A stretch of 64,000 nt of DNA from the NCBI RefSeq assembly GCF_003073045.1, contig NC_037590.1, forward strand, positions 1,178,001 to 1,242,000. Direction: 5' to 3'. Source of the DNA: Pomacea canaliculata (taxonomy: Eukaryota; Mollusca; Gastropoda; Architaenioglossa; Ampullariidae). Positions 51,001 to 63,831 of the stretch are shown in pieces (the stretch's first letter is position 1; the number at the start of each line of letters is the position of its first letter). A program made the translations under genes and the position numbers. The notes under the pieces were generated by a model that made no database searches, was not told the origin of the DNA, and was given only the letters and a program-made list of their open reading frames with translations.

Positions 51001-54000
51001 TGATCACTGGTTGAGTTTATAAGAGCCTCTCCAACAAATCATTTCCTTGTTTAAGAGTATTTGCTGCCCAGCTATTTTCAATATTTGGTTCAAGTTACAT
51101 CTGTGAGCAAAGTTTTTCCTGCATGAATATAAACAAGTCAAAGAACAGGTCATTGCTTTCAGATGCAAACTTGCAGTCAAGTTATGAGAGTATCTACCAG
51201 TAATTTTGAGCCAAATTTTAAAAAGAATTGTTCCAGCAAAATTGTATTCAAAATCATTTTTCTCATTAAATTGTATGTGCTTAATTGTTCATTGTGGTTT
51301 TATATTTATTCCCACAGTGTTTACATATTTCATTGTGCTCATTATTAAAATAAATGCGTTTGTTACAATTTTGGCGATTTTACGTCGTTTTGTATTCAAT
51401 TACAAGGTGCGGCCCTAGGACTAGTCATGACCCAGCAATGCGGCCCTCGGAACAAAAAAGTTTGCCCACCCCTGCATTATATGTAACTTATAATAACCAG
51501 ACGCATACACCTTAACACTCAAGGACTTAACATAAAAAATGTAAAAATCTTACCTTGTTTTTTATTTTTGTTTTTTTTCATGTGCCTATGGCATCTTCCT
51601 CTGGTATCCTCCATGCCATAGATTTCGATCTCTATAGGATATATGTTCTCCAGGAAAGAGAGTTGGGGAAATCTGTACTTTGTCTACCGTTTTCTCTTGT
51701 GAACCTGAAAGAGTAATCAAATATGGCACTGAAGTAAAGCATGATTTGGTGCAAACATCACACAACTCAACCCTGTTGCCAACTCAAACAAAAGGATAAC
51801 AAATCTCAGATGTTCAATGCGCCAGCCATGTCTTATCACGTATGATGTCAGGGTTGTCACCATCCCCGACATTATTGTTAATGTCATTTTTTTGCAGTGG
51901 GTAAAAACAACAAATAATTTAGTCACCGATACACAAAAGAATGAAATGAAAAAAAAAATATAAAATATTTCAAGTATTCTAATAACTTCCTGATTTGTAG
52001 ATGCATCTCTTTTACAATGCATTAGCAACAATTATAAAAATGTTTGATACAACTATGAGAAAAACTCACCTGCCATAACAGAAGAGGCCGGCGGTTTAAT
52101 TTGACAAGCCTGTGGCCAGTTACAGCTTCTTGTGACAAATATGATGATTTGAAATAATGCTTTGCCTTTTGGTGTGAATTAGGATTTTTTCATTTCATCA
52201 AACTCGGGCATCCACCAACGCACGGCATTACCAAATACCTGAACTCTGTCAAGGACAACATTCTTTCACTCTTTTCCTACTGCTTAATATCAATAAAGAC
52301 TCACCACAAAATGACATACCATGTTTTTCCTCCCTTTAACAGATGCACTTAGCATCACCCACTCACCAGAAAACAAAATGTTTACTTTACCAGCCCTTTA
52401 AGCATCCAACTATGTCACAGAAAATGGCTTTAAATGTGCGTTTTCAATAAGTGAAAAAGACTGCACTATCGTCCTCTAAGCAGTTTCACCCCAGCAAACC
52501 TGTCTGAGCTACTTGAGGCCTTACCTGAGCTAGTCTTTTCATACTGATTTGTTGCCTTTCCCTTCATGCCTACACATCAAATGTGAGAAATTTCTTTTCA
52601 TAGGGAATTCTGGTCTTTGTCTCTTTGAACTGTGTTTTATGTCAATAAATATGAAAAATGTTTTTGATCAAGCTCAATACATAGACTTAAGTACAAGGCC
52701 ATTCACATCCGAAATTCCTCAGCTGGCTTAGCAGGAATGGCGATGACATACTTTTCTGGAAATGTATTTTCCCAGAAAGACAGTTTGTTTGTTCAGCATA
52801 GTGCTGAGTACTTAATACACCTGTACCTGTTCTACTGTCTTATTGCAAATAACCAAATAGATATATAGACAAGTATGATGTTTCCTCCTATCAAAGATAA
52901 ATTCTTTAGTTTAAATGTCGTTAACAGAGCAGATTTAAGTCGGGCTGGAAAATACGGTAAGTCAGATAGTTATCAATAATCAAAGACATTAACGAAAATA
53001 TATTATGCCATAACAGTCGTCATCGGTAGTGGAAGGTCTTAATAAGATTTTAAGTGTATTCCTGTTTAACTCAAGTAAGGTCACCTGTGTTTTCAGAAAG
53101 ATGTCTCCATCAGTTGCTTAAAAAAAAATTATACAAAATAACTTTATGTCATTTTTGTGCAAAAATATAATTTAAATTAGTTTTTAAATATCATTTACCA
53201 GGAAATTGAGCTGTTTTTACCGCGAGGAAAATGGTATGTTTGTTGGGTTAATTTTTTTTTTTTATTCACATTTATCAGCATACTTGAAATGCCTTTTAGA
53301 TTCGTATTTCGGAGGTAGTGCCACAGTGAAAACTTGACAAGTATGTAAAAAGTTCAGATTATTAATACACACAAGTAAAATTTTTCATCGACAGCACATG
53401 TATCCAGAATTAGGAAAATCTTCTATCATATTTTGCTCCCTATACAACAAATTTTGATTTGAAAAAGACCAGATGTCTTGTCATACAAACCAAGGGAAGT
53501 AACTTGTAGAGAAATGATTAAGCTTCAAAATGACCTAAATTTGTCATTCTTGTACTGTTATAACCATTCACAAACATTTAAAAATAATAAAAGCACTGTT
53601 ACACGTGTATGATGTGCATTTTCAGCAAAGCGCACGCCACAGCTACAGATTGCCGGTGTGACCAGTGAGTTTTACAGCTTGAACTTGGATGGTGAATGCT
53701 TTATCATCTCTTGAGCTCCTCCTACATTGAAATCAGTCTTTTACATTAAACATTTTACCGGTAGCATTTTATTGTGAACTCTGTACTTTCACTTCTTTTA
53801 GATATATATATTATATGCAGAGACTTCGCTAATCAGGTACTCATTTTATCTTGAAGACATCAAGTACAGTAAAGCACCAACATCACTTGTTGTCAATCCA
53901 TCTTTTGGGGCCGGGGCGGACTATTTACTTTTCGTCTTGGGATGAAATGGTCACCTGGATGAATTGATTAGCTGGTGGGACGATATGATGCTTTTTGCAG

Positions 54001-55157
54001 TCTTCTACCATCACGTGCGCATGTAACAAACAGTTAAATTTCCACAAGCTATCCAGTAAGATACTTTCAACTGACATTTGAAAAAAAAAAAGTTACTTAA
54101 GGGATATGTAACATGGGTTGGCGGTTTTTAGTATCGACAAAATGAAAACACCACATGACATGATTTCCATAACAGTGCTCCTTCCTCTCTTATTACATGT
54201 CATCGTGGCAGGTGCTTCCCATAGCGCTATCAGTAATCTCTTGCCACTTCGCGCCTCACCTTTCGTTGGCTTCGGTTATTTTGTGGGTTTTTATAAAAAT
54301 TAATGGGAAAAGTAATTCGCGGATCTACGATTTTTTCACGGATTTTCTGCAAAAATTTGATCTGGAAGATATATATTTATTTTATGAATTTATGATGAAA
54401 AAAAGCATAGTGTATAAAAAATATATTACTAATACTAACAATAAAGAATATAAATAATAAAATTGAATATGGAATTACAGTAAATAGTAGATGTATTTAC
54501 TCTGAAACGAGAACCAGCATTGCTGGCCTGAGACGCTACGCGCCTACTCACAAACAGAGTGTGGGAGATGGTTATTAAGGAACTGTAAAAGGTTTATGTA
54601 GCGTAAAAGTATGGGTAGGGTTTATAAAGCCTTAATATAATGTATATAAAATACCATAAATAAATATACCGTTTCTATTTTGCAGATTTTCGGTTATCGC
54701 GGGGTGGTTCTGGAACGCATCTCGCCGCGATAAACGAGAGATTACTGTTCTACATTAGATCCTTGTGTGTACCAGATTTGATTCTTGATTTAAAACAATT
54801 TCCTTTGCATTGACTAAATGCCAAGAAAATCATTTTAGAAATGTTACGACTAAGCAAGGTTAAAACGTTTAATTTCAATCAATATAAGTTCTACATCGTA
54901 CTGGTTGTCATACTTCCTAGTGAAAATTGAAATAAGTGCGGTCTTTACAAAAAATTATCTGTCATGTTGACGTGACATCAATAATATAGTACATTGTATT
55001 GTAACAACTTTACGAAATGCGACAACAACGAGGATCATGTTCACATTTTCCATCAGATATAGAAAACATTAAAACCAAAATCACATCAAGAATAAACGTA
55101 GTTACTTATAAGGTACCAGCACCAAGGTTTTGACTGCTTCTTCTTCTTGCGACCCAT
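48033..55157 (-). CDS. ZNF207: ZNF207 / BuGZ zinc-finger mitotic protein
   Basis: Spindle and kinetochore protein that binds microtubules and stabilises BUB3. Exons seen: first coding exon from 55157 (MGRKKKKQSKPWCWY); about 52240-52070 (EFDDEK-like, HICHKKL zinc-finger region); 51704-51554 (EIEIYGMEG-like); 50695-50469 (acidic, then Pro/Met/Gly-rich GPMMGPMGPM); 49440-49338; 49068-48899 ending SKLIHPDEDISL; 48559-48457 starting EEKRAAMPKYHAKL; 48154-48033 ending MHGSPF. The DISL|EE junction is the GLEBS motif that binds BUB3. The last four exons are clean. The 50.5-52.3 kb exons need several one-base indels to stay in frame, which I read as poor consensus. An acceptor (CTTCAG) one base before the ATG suggests a 5' noncoding exon. 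Confidence 0.92.
50334..50360 (+). repeat. Poly-A run of about 26
   Basis: Homopolymer in a ZNF207 intron. No element was recognised upstream of it to make it a retroposon tail. Confidence 0.85.
50736..51474 (+). mobile_element. hAT element with remnant transposase C-terminus
   Basis: Ends CAGGGGTGGGCAAA and TTTGCCCACCCCTG, flanked by perfect 8-bp duplications CATTATAT. GC-rich subterminal GCGGCCCGCGGGCCGC. Inside, near 51095-51180, the plus strand encodes CEQSFSCMNINKSKNRSLLSDANL, which resembles the hAT C-terminal dimerisation region of the Charlie/ZBED5-like group. So this is a deletion derivative of a full transposon. It sits in a ZNF207 intron. Confidence 0.85.
52300..54230. other. ZNF207 intron, nothing else recognised
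   Basis: AT-rich intron between the zinc-finger exon and the MITE at 54231. No further exon of ZNF207 was found here. Confidence 0.4.
54231..54747. mobile_element. pogo/Tc1-like MITE
   Basis: Inverted ends CAGTAATCTCT and AGAGATTACTG, with TTATCGCGG and CCGCGATAAACGAG near the right end, the subterminal style of pogo-like MITEs in many animals. 517 bp, no transposase. The expected TA duplication is not exact. Confidence 0.55.
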
Positions 55158-55393
55158 TCTGAAGGAGAGAACAAGGAAATTTTCCGTTTGAAATAAGGAT
55201 AAATCCTTCTTCCAAAAAATCACGTTTAAGATGGCGGCTTCTAACCGGATCTGCCAGGTCACTTCGCACCTGAATGGGGAAAATCACGACGTGCATAGGT
55301 GGATTGCCGTCTGTCTGCCAAGACCAACTCTTTAGTCTCTTGCGAAGTGAGCAGCTATTAGTCTTGCGAGCCGTATGAAAGAGTGTGACTTTA

Positions 55394-55483
55394 CCGGAAG
55401 CTTTCTTGTATCATGCCTCGTTTTAGTAGTTAATCTGAAATGTGAATAAACCGGAAGCTTTCTTGTATCATGCCTCGTTTAAG
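55394..55483. repeat. Tandem direct repeat near the ZNF207/CARD divergent region
   Basis: ACCGGAAGCTTTCTTGTATC followed by ATGCCTCGTTT appears twice, about 55 bp apart, in the spacer between the two divergent genes. Confidence 0.7.
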
Positions 55484-55689
55484 CATTTAACTGGGGGGGT
55501 AGCAGTCCAGGGATATTAGTTCGTGGGGAAAATAAACTTTAAATGGAAATAAAACTTTAAAAAATAATTTTTCTGTATTAATGGACTTTTGTCTTTTACC
55601 GTAAAAAATCGTTAAGAGATTATTCTAACATAAGGGACTTATTAAACACTCGACCAATAAAAACTGAGCGACAAAAAAAAACCAGGAAG

Positions 55690-58600
55690 CTTATCCTAGT
55701 AGCAGACGATAGACGCGGTACTGAGAAGTGAACGACGACGTTTCTCACGGTAAGTATAGAGTGCAGAGAGCATAACATGACACAAAGCTATGACTGGTTT
55801 AAAGTGGAGGAATATGAACAGGGGAGAAGATTATAAAATATGATATGTAGTATATTGAATGAACTATAAATGAAAAGTGATGAATAGAAGACGAAAGACT
55901 TTCTACTTCGTTTTAACTCTCTTCTGTTATTTGCAGATTTCCCCTCTTTAAATTGAGGATAACACCGTAAAGCTGTTGTTGGGATTATAATACTATAACA
56001 CTTTTCCCACTAAAAATCTGTCACTGAATAAAAGAGAATTAAGCTGTACGAGTTCTTTTTTGGGTGGCGTGGGGCGGGGCATATAATAATGTACCTATTG
56101 CATCCTTTCTCACAATTGCATGTTAAAATATAAAATTGAAAATATATACTATAGTATTGCATTTAGTACTTTGAGTATCTAGTAATATCAGATATCACAA
56201 ATATCTATCGCTATCAACTGATCAAGTAATAATATACTGATGAATAATGTAGCTATATGTGATTTTTAAGATGCCATAGTATCTCAAAATGTGAAGATGA
56301 AATTATCTTTTTTCCTGATGATTCAATTTTCATATAATTCAGACAAGAAATTTCCTGGGCCATTTACTCAAACTGAATCATTTGCAGATGATGGCTGAAT
56401 CTTACACAAGTGTACTGGAGGAGAACCGCTACACACTAGTAAGCAAGGTGGATCCAGAGCCTTTCTTGGATTTTCTACGACAGTTACACATCTTGTCAGA
56501 AGAGGATTGCCAGATTGTTCAAAACTACTATCACAACAAAACACGAAGGGAAAGAATGCGTAAGTTGATTTTTAATAGGCTGGATGGTGCAATAGTAGGT
56601 TGCATGTCACCCTCAATTTAAAATTAAACAATACACAGCAACATTATATTTAAAATATTGTTCATGGCAAAGATGAATAGTAAACAAGTAAATGAAAAAT
56701 GGAGAAGAATGCAAGACAGGAGAAATCCACTGGCACACTTGTTACTAAAAATCTATTTGAACAATTTTTTTCTTTCTAAATGTGAAAGCCAGAAAAGAAG
56801 ACAGAACAAGGGGACAGGGCTAAGAAATTGGAAATTGTGGAACTATTAAAAGAAAATGGGGCAGAAGGCAGATCTGCTTAAACTGGCAACCCGTCTAGAT
56901 TGAAGACAAGTGTAAAAGGGTCAGTTTCCACTTAAAGGTACACAAACATTTGGGACTTCCAAATTATTAAGAATTATTTTTACTTCCTGCCATCACAAAC
57001 ATTATAAATGGCAGCTTCTCCTCGGGTGTTTTCCCATCTTTGTTTAAATATGCCCTGGTGAAGCCACTATTTAAGAAATCCATGCTTGATGTCAATGTGT
57101 TGAACAATTTTTGCCCAGTTTCCAACTTGTCTTTTCTCTCAAAGATCATAGAGAAAGTAGTTTGGACACAGCTGTGGGCCTACTTACAAGAACACCAGCT
57201 CATCCCCCATACTCAGTCAGCATATAGTACTGAAACTACTTTAATTAAAGTGACCACTGACATGTTATCTGCACTTGACAGTGGAGATGTTTCTGCCTTA
57301 ACCTGCTGGATCTATTTGCTGTATTCAACACCATCGACCACTCTCTGCTTGTTCATAGACTCCACACCCTCTACGGGATTTCTGGACCTACCCTATCGTG
57401 GTTCAATTCCTATCTCACTGATAGGACACATCTGTGTTTGTTGATGGTCAAACATCTCACCCTGCTACACTTGTGGCGTCCCACAAGGCTCAGTAACCTG
57501 CCCAGTTCTGTTTATTCTGTATATGAAGCCATTTTCATCTTGCATCCAGTCTCATGAGGTTTCTCATCAATCATATGCTGATGATATGCAGCTGTACTGG
57601 TCCACTCCACCGGCTGAGTCTTAATCTGCTACCAGCACCATAGAAGTTTGTATTAATAATGTCAAAGACTGGATGGTAACAAAGTTAAGCTTAACAATGA
57701 TAAAACAGAAGCCCTCCTATGTTCGAGAAGAAGAAATTAATTCATCTTCACTCATTTGTCTTCCAAGTCACATCAAGGTGGGCGAAACCAACATTACTTT
57801 TGTGTCCTCCATCAGGAACCTGAGATTCATTGTCACCTCAGACATGACTCTTGATAAACAAGGTACAGCTGCCAGTCTGCTTATTATGAGCTACCCTTCA
57901 TATTTTGTCTACTGCGCTACTAACACTCTTGTTGTACGTTTGTTCTATCCAGACTTGATTACTGCAACTCCTTGCTTGCTGGCTGCCCTGAATACCTTCT
58001 TCACAAACTCCAGAAAGTACAGAACTCTGCTGCACGTCTGGTGCTTAGAGCTAGGAAATGGGACCACACCACTCCTCTCTTTCGATTATCTGCACTGGCT
58101 ACCCATTTGTTTTCACATCCAGTACAAACTGTCTGTGCTGTGTTTTAATTTCTTTGCTGGCACCTGCCCTGATTATTTTTCTGAACTGCTCTTCCTTTAG
58201 GTCCCATCTAGACAACTCCACTTTTAGTCTGATGATCATCTTCTTACTCTTCCTGTTACCAGAACAACAACATATGGACACAGGATGGTCAGTTATTCTG
58301 CAGTGAAACAATGGAACTCTCTCCCTTTCCATGTCCACCACCTACCCACTATTGAATCCTTTACAGGTGCACTGAAAACGCACCTCTTCCGTAAACATTA
58401 CTCCTAACAACCTTTCCCATGATGGTAGTCCTTTTTCACAACCTTTCCTTTTGCAATATCATGTTACTCTCAACTCTTGTTCTTGTTCTTTGGATCTTCT
58501 TTACATTTTCTGTATTGGATTTTATTCTTCATTAGTACTGTTGTTTATTCTTTAATAGTTCATATGTTAATTTGTTTGTTTTCCTGTCACTCCTACGCTG

Positions 58601-61600
58601 TCCATGGTTCGTTCTTGTTCTTAAACGCTAAGATCATACTCCTTAGGAGTGTGAGTATGCGCTTGACCGAAATTTGCATTTATTATTATTAAGAAGGGGA
58701 TTTGATAAAACAAAAGTATTTACAATGTGAACAGATGATTAAGCACCAACATGAGGTTTGTACATTGTCAAAGTAAGCTGTGAAATCCATGGCTGATTTC
58801 GTGAAACTCAAGGAAGATGAATACTTTAAAGAAAGCTGATGTGTCACTGTCGACACTGTACGTTTTCCCTTTTTTCCCCTAAAGGGAGATAATTACAAGC
58901 TCACTTTTCTTTTAATCTAGTGCAAGTTGGTAATCCATTGACTTGGCAGGCAACTTGAGCCTAACTACATTGTTTCGAGCTTGTCATGCTTTATAACAGA
59001 TAATTATATATGTTTTGTTCATTGTTTTCTTTGCATTTCCAGAGGGTGTTTTTGGATATCCTTGACACAAAGGGCCAGAAGGTGTCGAGCAGATTCTGCA
59101 CTCAGCTTTTGGCTGGGAGTTGCCCCCTGTCTATCGGGAGATCTTTAACAAGAATCCAAGATCCTCCACCTGACTGTAAGTAATGGTTTTTAAAGGAATA
59201 AAAGCTATTAATACTGTATTTTGTTTTATTCATAAAGTATTCCTGGCACTGATATGTGAAAAGAATTTAAAAAAATACAAGGTGAGATCATAAAAAATTA
59301 TGACCCTGATCCTCATAATCCTGGTTTACAACGAGTTAATTACCACTGCACAGCTACGATAAGCCCCACTTATGAAATATTTTAGGATGCTCTATTTGTG
59401 CGCATATAATATATCTAAAAACTTTTTAAAAGTCAAACTGTATGTTAAAGTGCATACAATTCAAACAGTATTTGTAAACATATTGGAAAGAAAGATATCA
59501 TCTCGCCCCTACATTCACACACAGAATTATTTTATTTTTTCAAGAATGGTGCAGAAAGCTTTAGACAGAAGTTAAATAAAGTAAAGTATTTAAAACCCCA
59601 ATTTAATTATATTTAGCATAGCATAAATATGATTACGATGCTACTTATGGGTCCCAAGACAGAAATTGAACATTTTTTATCTCCGTTGCGAACAGAAATA
59701 GACAATAAAGAGATATTGTATTGTTATATCTTAAAACCATTAAATTACCATAAGATGGCTTTCTGTAGCCTAAATACAAAGCTTTAGGGCTAAAAGAGTT
59801 TGATGATACATAAATAATTATCATGAAGCTGCTCATATCACCTCCCAGAGATAACAGATTGGAATTTCTTCAGAATTAGTAATCTTCCTCTTCAACACTG
59901 AACTTTTGTTTACTAACCATATATAATCACCGTGTGTTAACTGGCTGGTGCAACCCAGAGATATCTGTCAATATTTCTTTCCTAACCATGACCACGTAGA
60001 TGACTAGCATGACAGAAAACCAGTGTTAAAATGATAATTAAACTCATTTATGTTTTATAAACTTTTTCATGTGTGCTTTTATGCAGAGTTTCTTTGCCTC
60101 CTTAACATTGCATTTCAAAAGTATCTTACTTTGATAGAAAAATTTTTGCTCTTTCAGAACTGTAAAGTATAGCTATTTATAGGCATATCATTAGATCATC
60201 CAAACTGGATTTTCCACATCAACATGTGGGTGTGCAGCATATCGGCGACTGTGAAGTTGTCGCTGTCTCTGCAGTTTTTGGACCAGATTCTAAGGGTGTG
60301 GGCGCAATATATGCACAAACTATCCAAGCACAGAAAAGGGCTCTGTACAGAGAAAATCTCTGAAAATGCGAAGCAATGATTCAGAAGTCATCAGCGGAAC
60401 TGAATGGCATGACTTAGAAGGATATTCTTGATAAGTATTATGGGAGATAATTCTTTCATTATCTCATTTGCGTCCCTTTTTTGTAGCAATAATAATGAAA
60501 TATGGAAAACTCAGCTGTCAGCCTTAGGACAAATAAATCTTTTAAATGGATATGCCTGATCTGGTGAATTAACCAAAATGTTGGACACAGTGTTTCACTT
60601 GATCATTTTTTATTTAATGAAACAGAGCACTTGAAACATGTCAAAGATGTTTAGTTTGTTGTCTTTATGTCAGAGAGAAAACATCAGACTACGACATTTT
60701 GGAGTTGGACGAACCTCGTCAACTTCATAAAGAGATTGCAGATACTGACAGAAAATAATGAAAAAATAAAAGAAGAAAAAAACAGTAAGTCATTTATTTA
60801 TTTTTCAGTTGCAACAAACTCCTAAAATGAATTTTATGTATTTCATTCATATCACATTCACCAGCACTCACTCACCTCACTGCCCACCCACCTACCCACC
60901 TTTATTGTTCGTTTTGATAGCATTATTTATGTGGGAGGTTTGCTTGTGTGACACTTTAAGTGGTACATGTGATAGCCAAGGACGTCTGTGCTTGAAATAA
61001 TGGTATGTGGGTGAATGTATATGAAAAGTGAATGGCACCGCAATAAACCTGCAAGACAGACGACTGTATGTGTATGCATAGATTAACTGCCTGAAGAGAT
61101 GGTCTACATCAACAGGAGAATTTCTGCATGAGATTTTTCGAACCTTAAACCTTGAGATGCACAAGAGAAAGAGAAGAAGAGGTGAAACTTCAAGCTCAGA
61201 TGGATGAAATGACCCAAATGATTCAGGAGAAGAGTCTGGAACTGAACCGAAAGAGCAAGAAGGGAAAGTGACCTTAGAGGTGTAGTCACTGTCAAAAGGA
61301 AATATTTAAAGTTTCATTGGCCATGGTTTTCTGCATGAGGACCATTATAATGATCAAAAACAATTTTTCTGTACAATTTCCTTTGTTTCGCTAATGTAAT
61401 CTTTTTTAATTGATATTTTCTCTTAACCTGACAAATTCACTAAAGGGTGAAAGTAAGAAAATAACACCAAACTACTTTTTTTAGTCTCATAATTTGACAC
61501 TAATCAAAGCTGCCGACATGGAGCATTTTAAAATTCTGTTTTACATACAATTATTTTAAAAGTGGCATTTGACTAATGAGATAAAAAGTATGTAATTTAC

Positions 61601-63831
61601 AAAAAATATTTGGTTGGTTTTATCTTTAAACAGCAAAAGTTTGAACGGGAACGCAACATGTCGCTGCGACTACAACAGAGACCATAACAGCCAGGCGACC
61701 CACGAGAACAGCCAGCTATCTTCCTAGCAGTCGTAAAAGAGGTACAGGATGTTTCACATTTCCTATCCCTTTTAGAAGCAAATGTTTCAAGCATGTTTAT
61801 ACCTGTAGGGATGAAACATTATAGCACTCGGTAATTCCACCACCGCATTAAAATGAAAGCATTATAAAGTAATAACATAACTGGTGTCTAGGATGAAGAT
61901 AATACTATAAAGCAGTGGAATGCCCAACTTTTTCGGGCCTGCGGGCTCATACACATTTCCGACATGGCGTGTCAGCGGGCCGTGCTTCACGCGCAAAAAT
62001 CAAAAAAAGAAAAAAAATAGAGCAGATACACATTCTTATTAGAAATCAAGTTACTGTACTTACCATATAATTATGTAGTAGAATAGTGAGATATTTGAAG
62101 TTCGTTTACTCGAAGGCCCAGCCATGAACTTTTGACTGTCGGCCTGCATCGTAGAGACACCAAGTTGGAGCACTGGAATCGTATGTGCGTCCATCAAAAA
62201 AAAGATTGAGTGACCGCCACTAGCCCATAACGTTAGGGAATATACTTCTTCTTCCCTTTTTTTTCGTTTTTTTTTTCGTTTTTTTTATTTATTACTAACA
62301 ATGCCAATTTCTTTGCACTGTGGGCAGAAGTTTGTGTGGCCGGATATGGCCGCGGACCGTAGGTTGGGCATCCCTGCTATTAAAGTAATAATGATACTTG
62401 TCACCTAGTGCTAATAGACACTATATTAGCTTAGCCAAGAGAGTATTAGAGCTGTAAATTAACTATTTGTCTTTTTTAAAGATGGTAGGACTTTACCATC
62501 AGAAGGAAGTTTTGGTTTTGTTTACCGCCTTTGGCTTCATGATGTCCTTTTAGGCCACCAGCACACCTTTTTTAATATATTACTTACCCTTTTATTTGTC
62601 CTATTTGTAATTTTGTTGGTTCATATATTGTTAGTTGATGTTTATTGTATCACCTGTGGGTCTTGTTTTTTCACCCTTTCTTTATAACTGCCTCTTGCTG
62701 TGAAGTCTTGATTGCTGTCATGCCAGCTAAAACAAGAAAATGCTTTTGATATTGAGAAATTGAGATAAACAGGTTTACCCTTGCTGGTAAATCAATACTG
62801 CTAACATTTAAACACAGGGGAAACTTTAGATACTGCAATGGTAAACAACAAGGCACGTAAGATGTTAAGAGATAAATGAAGAGCAAAGAAGCATTTATAA
62901 TAAAGACTAGCAGAATTAAAAATGTTTTAAATTTGACTTGAATACTGAAAAATAAAATATTTTTAAAACCTAAACTTGAACAGTGAAAATAAAATCTTAA
63001 GACAGTTGGAAGGAAACAGTAAATATAGTGAGACCTACAGAAAGTAAACAAGCAATACCACATTTTTTGAAAAACTTTATGCAGAAGACATAGTAGACTG
63101 GCATCAATAACCTGTGCAGAATGAAGTGAGCTACATAGCTCTTAAGGTGGCATTAGTTCAGAAAAGAAAAATCAGTAGCATATCTATAAACCAAGGATGA
63201 CGCATAGTAACCGCTTTACCATGCACCTGGCCCAATCCGGCTACAAGACAAATCTATGATCTATTCCTTGTCAACTAATGAAAGATATTGTGACAACGGA
63301 CAACGACTTCTTAAAATGATTTATTAGATTTAAAAATACGCAGTCTTGCAGAACTGTAATGTGATATTTAATATTTACATATTTTTATATATTTAAGAAG
63401 TCTTATTAGTGTTAGGGGGGTTAGTCTGATGCTGCAGAATTTCCATACGTGAGGTTGGATATGGTCTTGGAGACCATGATTAGAACCTTGAAGACACTAA
63501 CAAGGGGCTTTGCGACCAGATGGCAAATCTTCAAAACTTCTTGATGATTGAAGGACGTGCAGAAAGAGATCAGGTGATGATTCACTTTCATTTATTCCCT
63601 TTGTGATGGGTCTAGTCAGCTTGCTCAGTCGGCTATGCCAGCATAAAATTTAATGCATTAGCAGTACTACAGTTGCACCTTTAAATATGATCAAACTGCA
63701 GATGCTATCGCCGTGTGTTTTGTATACTGGAGCGCGATAAAGGAACACTATCGAAAACAGACTAGGACTGGCTGTGAAGAAGACTGAACGTTATTTGACA
63801 AGATTAAAGAGCTAGAAACAGAGAAACTGAA
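55690..63831 (+). CDS. CARD plus coiled-coil protein (CARD9/11-like?), 3' end outside window
   Basis: Noncoding exon ending 55749 (TCACG before GTAAGT). Coding starts at 56388 (after TTTGCAG) with [21 protein letters not shown]; exon 56388-56559, then 59045-59175. Together they give a [27 protein letters not shown], then [13 protein letters not shown] and YREIFNKNP. Later exon-like blocks near 60671-60784, 61160-61272, 61632-61690, 63437-63574 and 63700-63831 encode Glu/Lys/Gln-rich helices such as [18 protein letters not shown] and [13 protein letters not shown] followed by coiled coil is the plan of the CARD9/10/11/14 scaffolds that recruit BCL10. Many one-base indels interrupt the exons after 59 kb. 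Exon limits past 59175 are approximate. It could be another CARD family. Confidence 0.5.
56995..58690 (+). mobile_element. L2/CR1-like LINE, broken, with 3' tail
   Basis: RT blocks in order: [53 protein letters not shown], then [19 protein letters not shown]. The 3' part has TTTGTTTTCCTGTC and ends in ATTATTATT. Several frame changes. It lies in the intron between the two CARD exons. Its tail matches those at 22960-23168 and 15185-15345. Confidence 0.8.
61913..62376 (+). mobile_element. hAT-type MITE (family 1), copy with many small indels
   Basis: Ends CAGTGGAATGCCCAAC and GTTGGGCATCCCTG, flanked by CTATAAAG and CTATTAAAG. It aligns along its length with the copy at 5380-5829 but with scattered one-base insertions and losses. 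Confidence 0.75.
62377..63380. other. Intron-like stretch of the CARD gene, nothing firm
   Basis: A short block near 62482 (ACTTTACCATCAGAAGG) may be a coding exon. The rest shows no recognisable feature. Confidence 0.25.

Noticed and set aside
50403-52260. ZNF207 as a dead pseudogene
   Set aside because: Introns are kept, the 3' exons are clean, and a neighbouring gene and a MITE show the same error type, so sequence quality explains it better.
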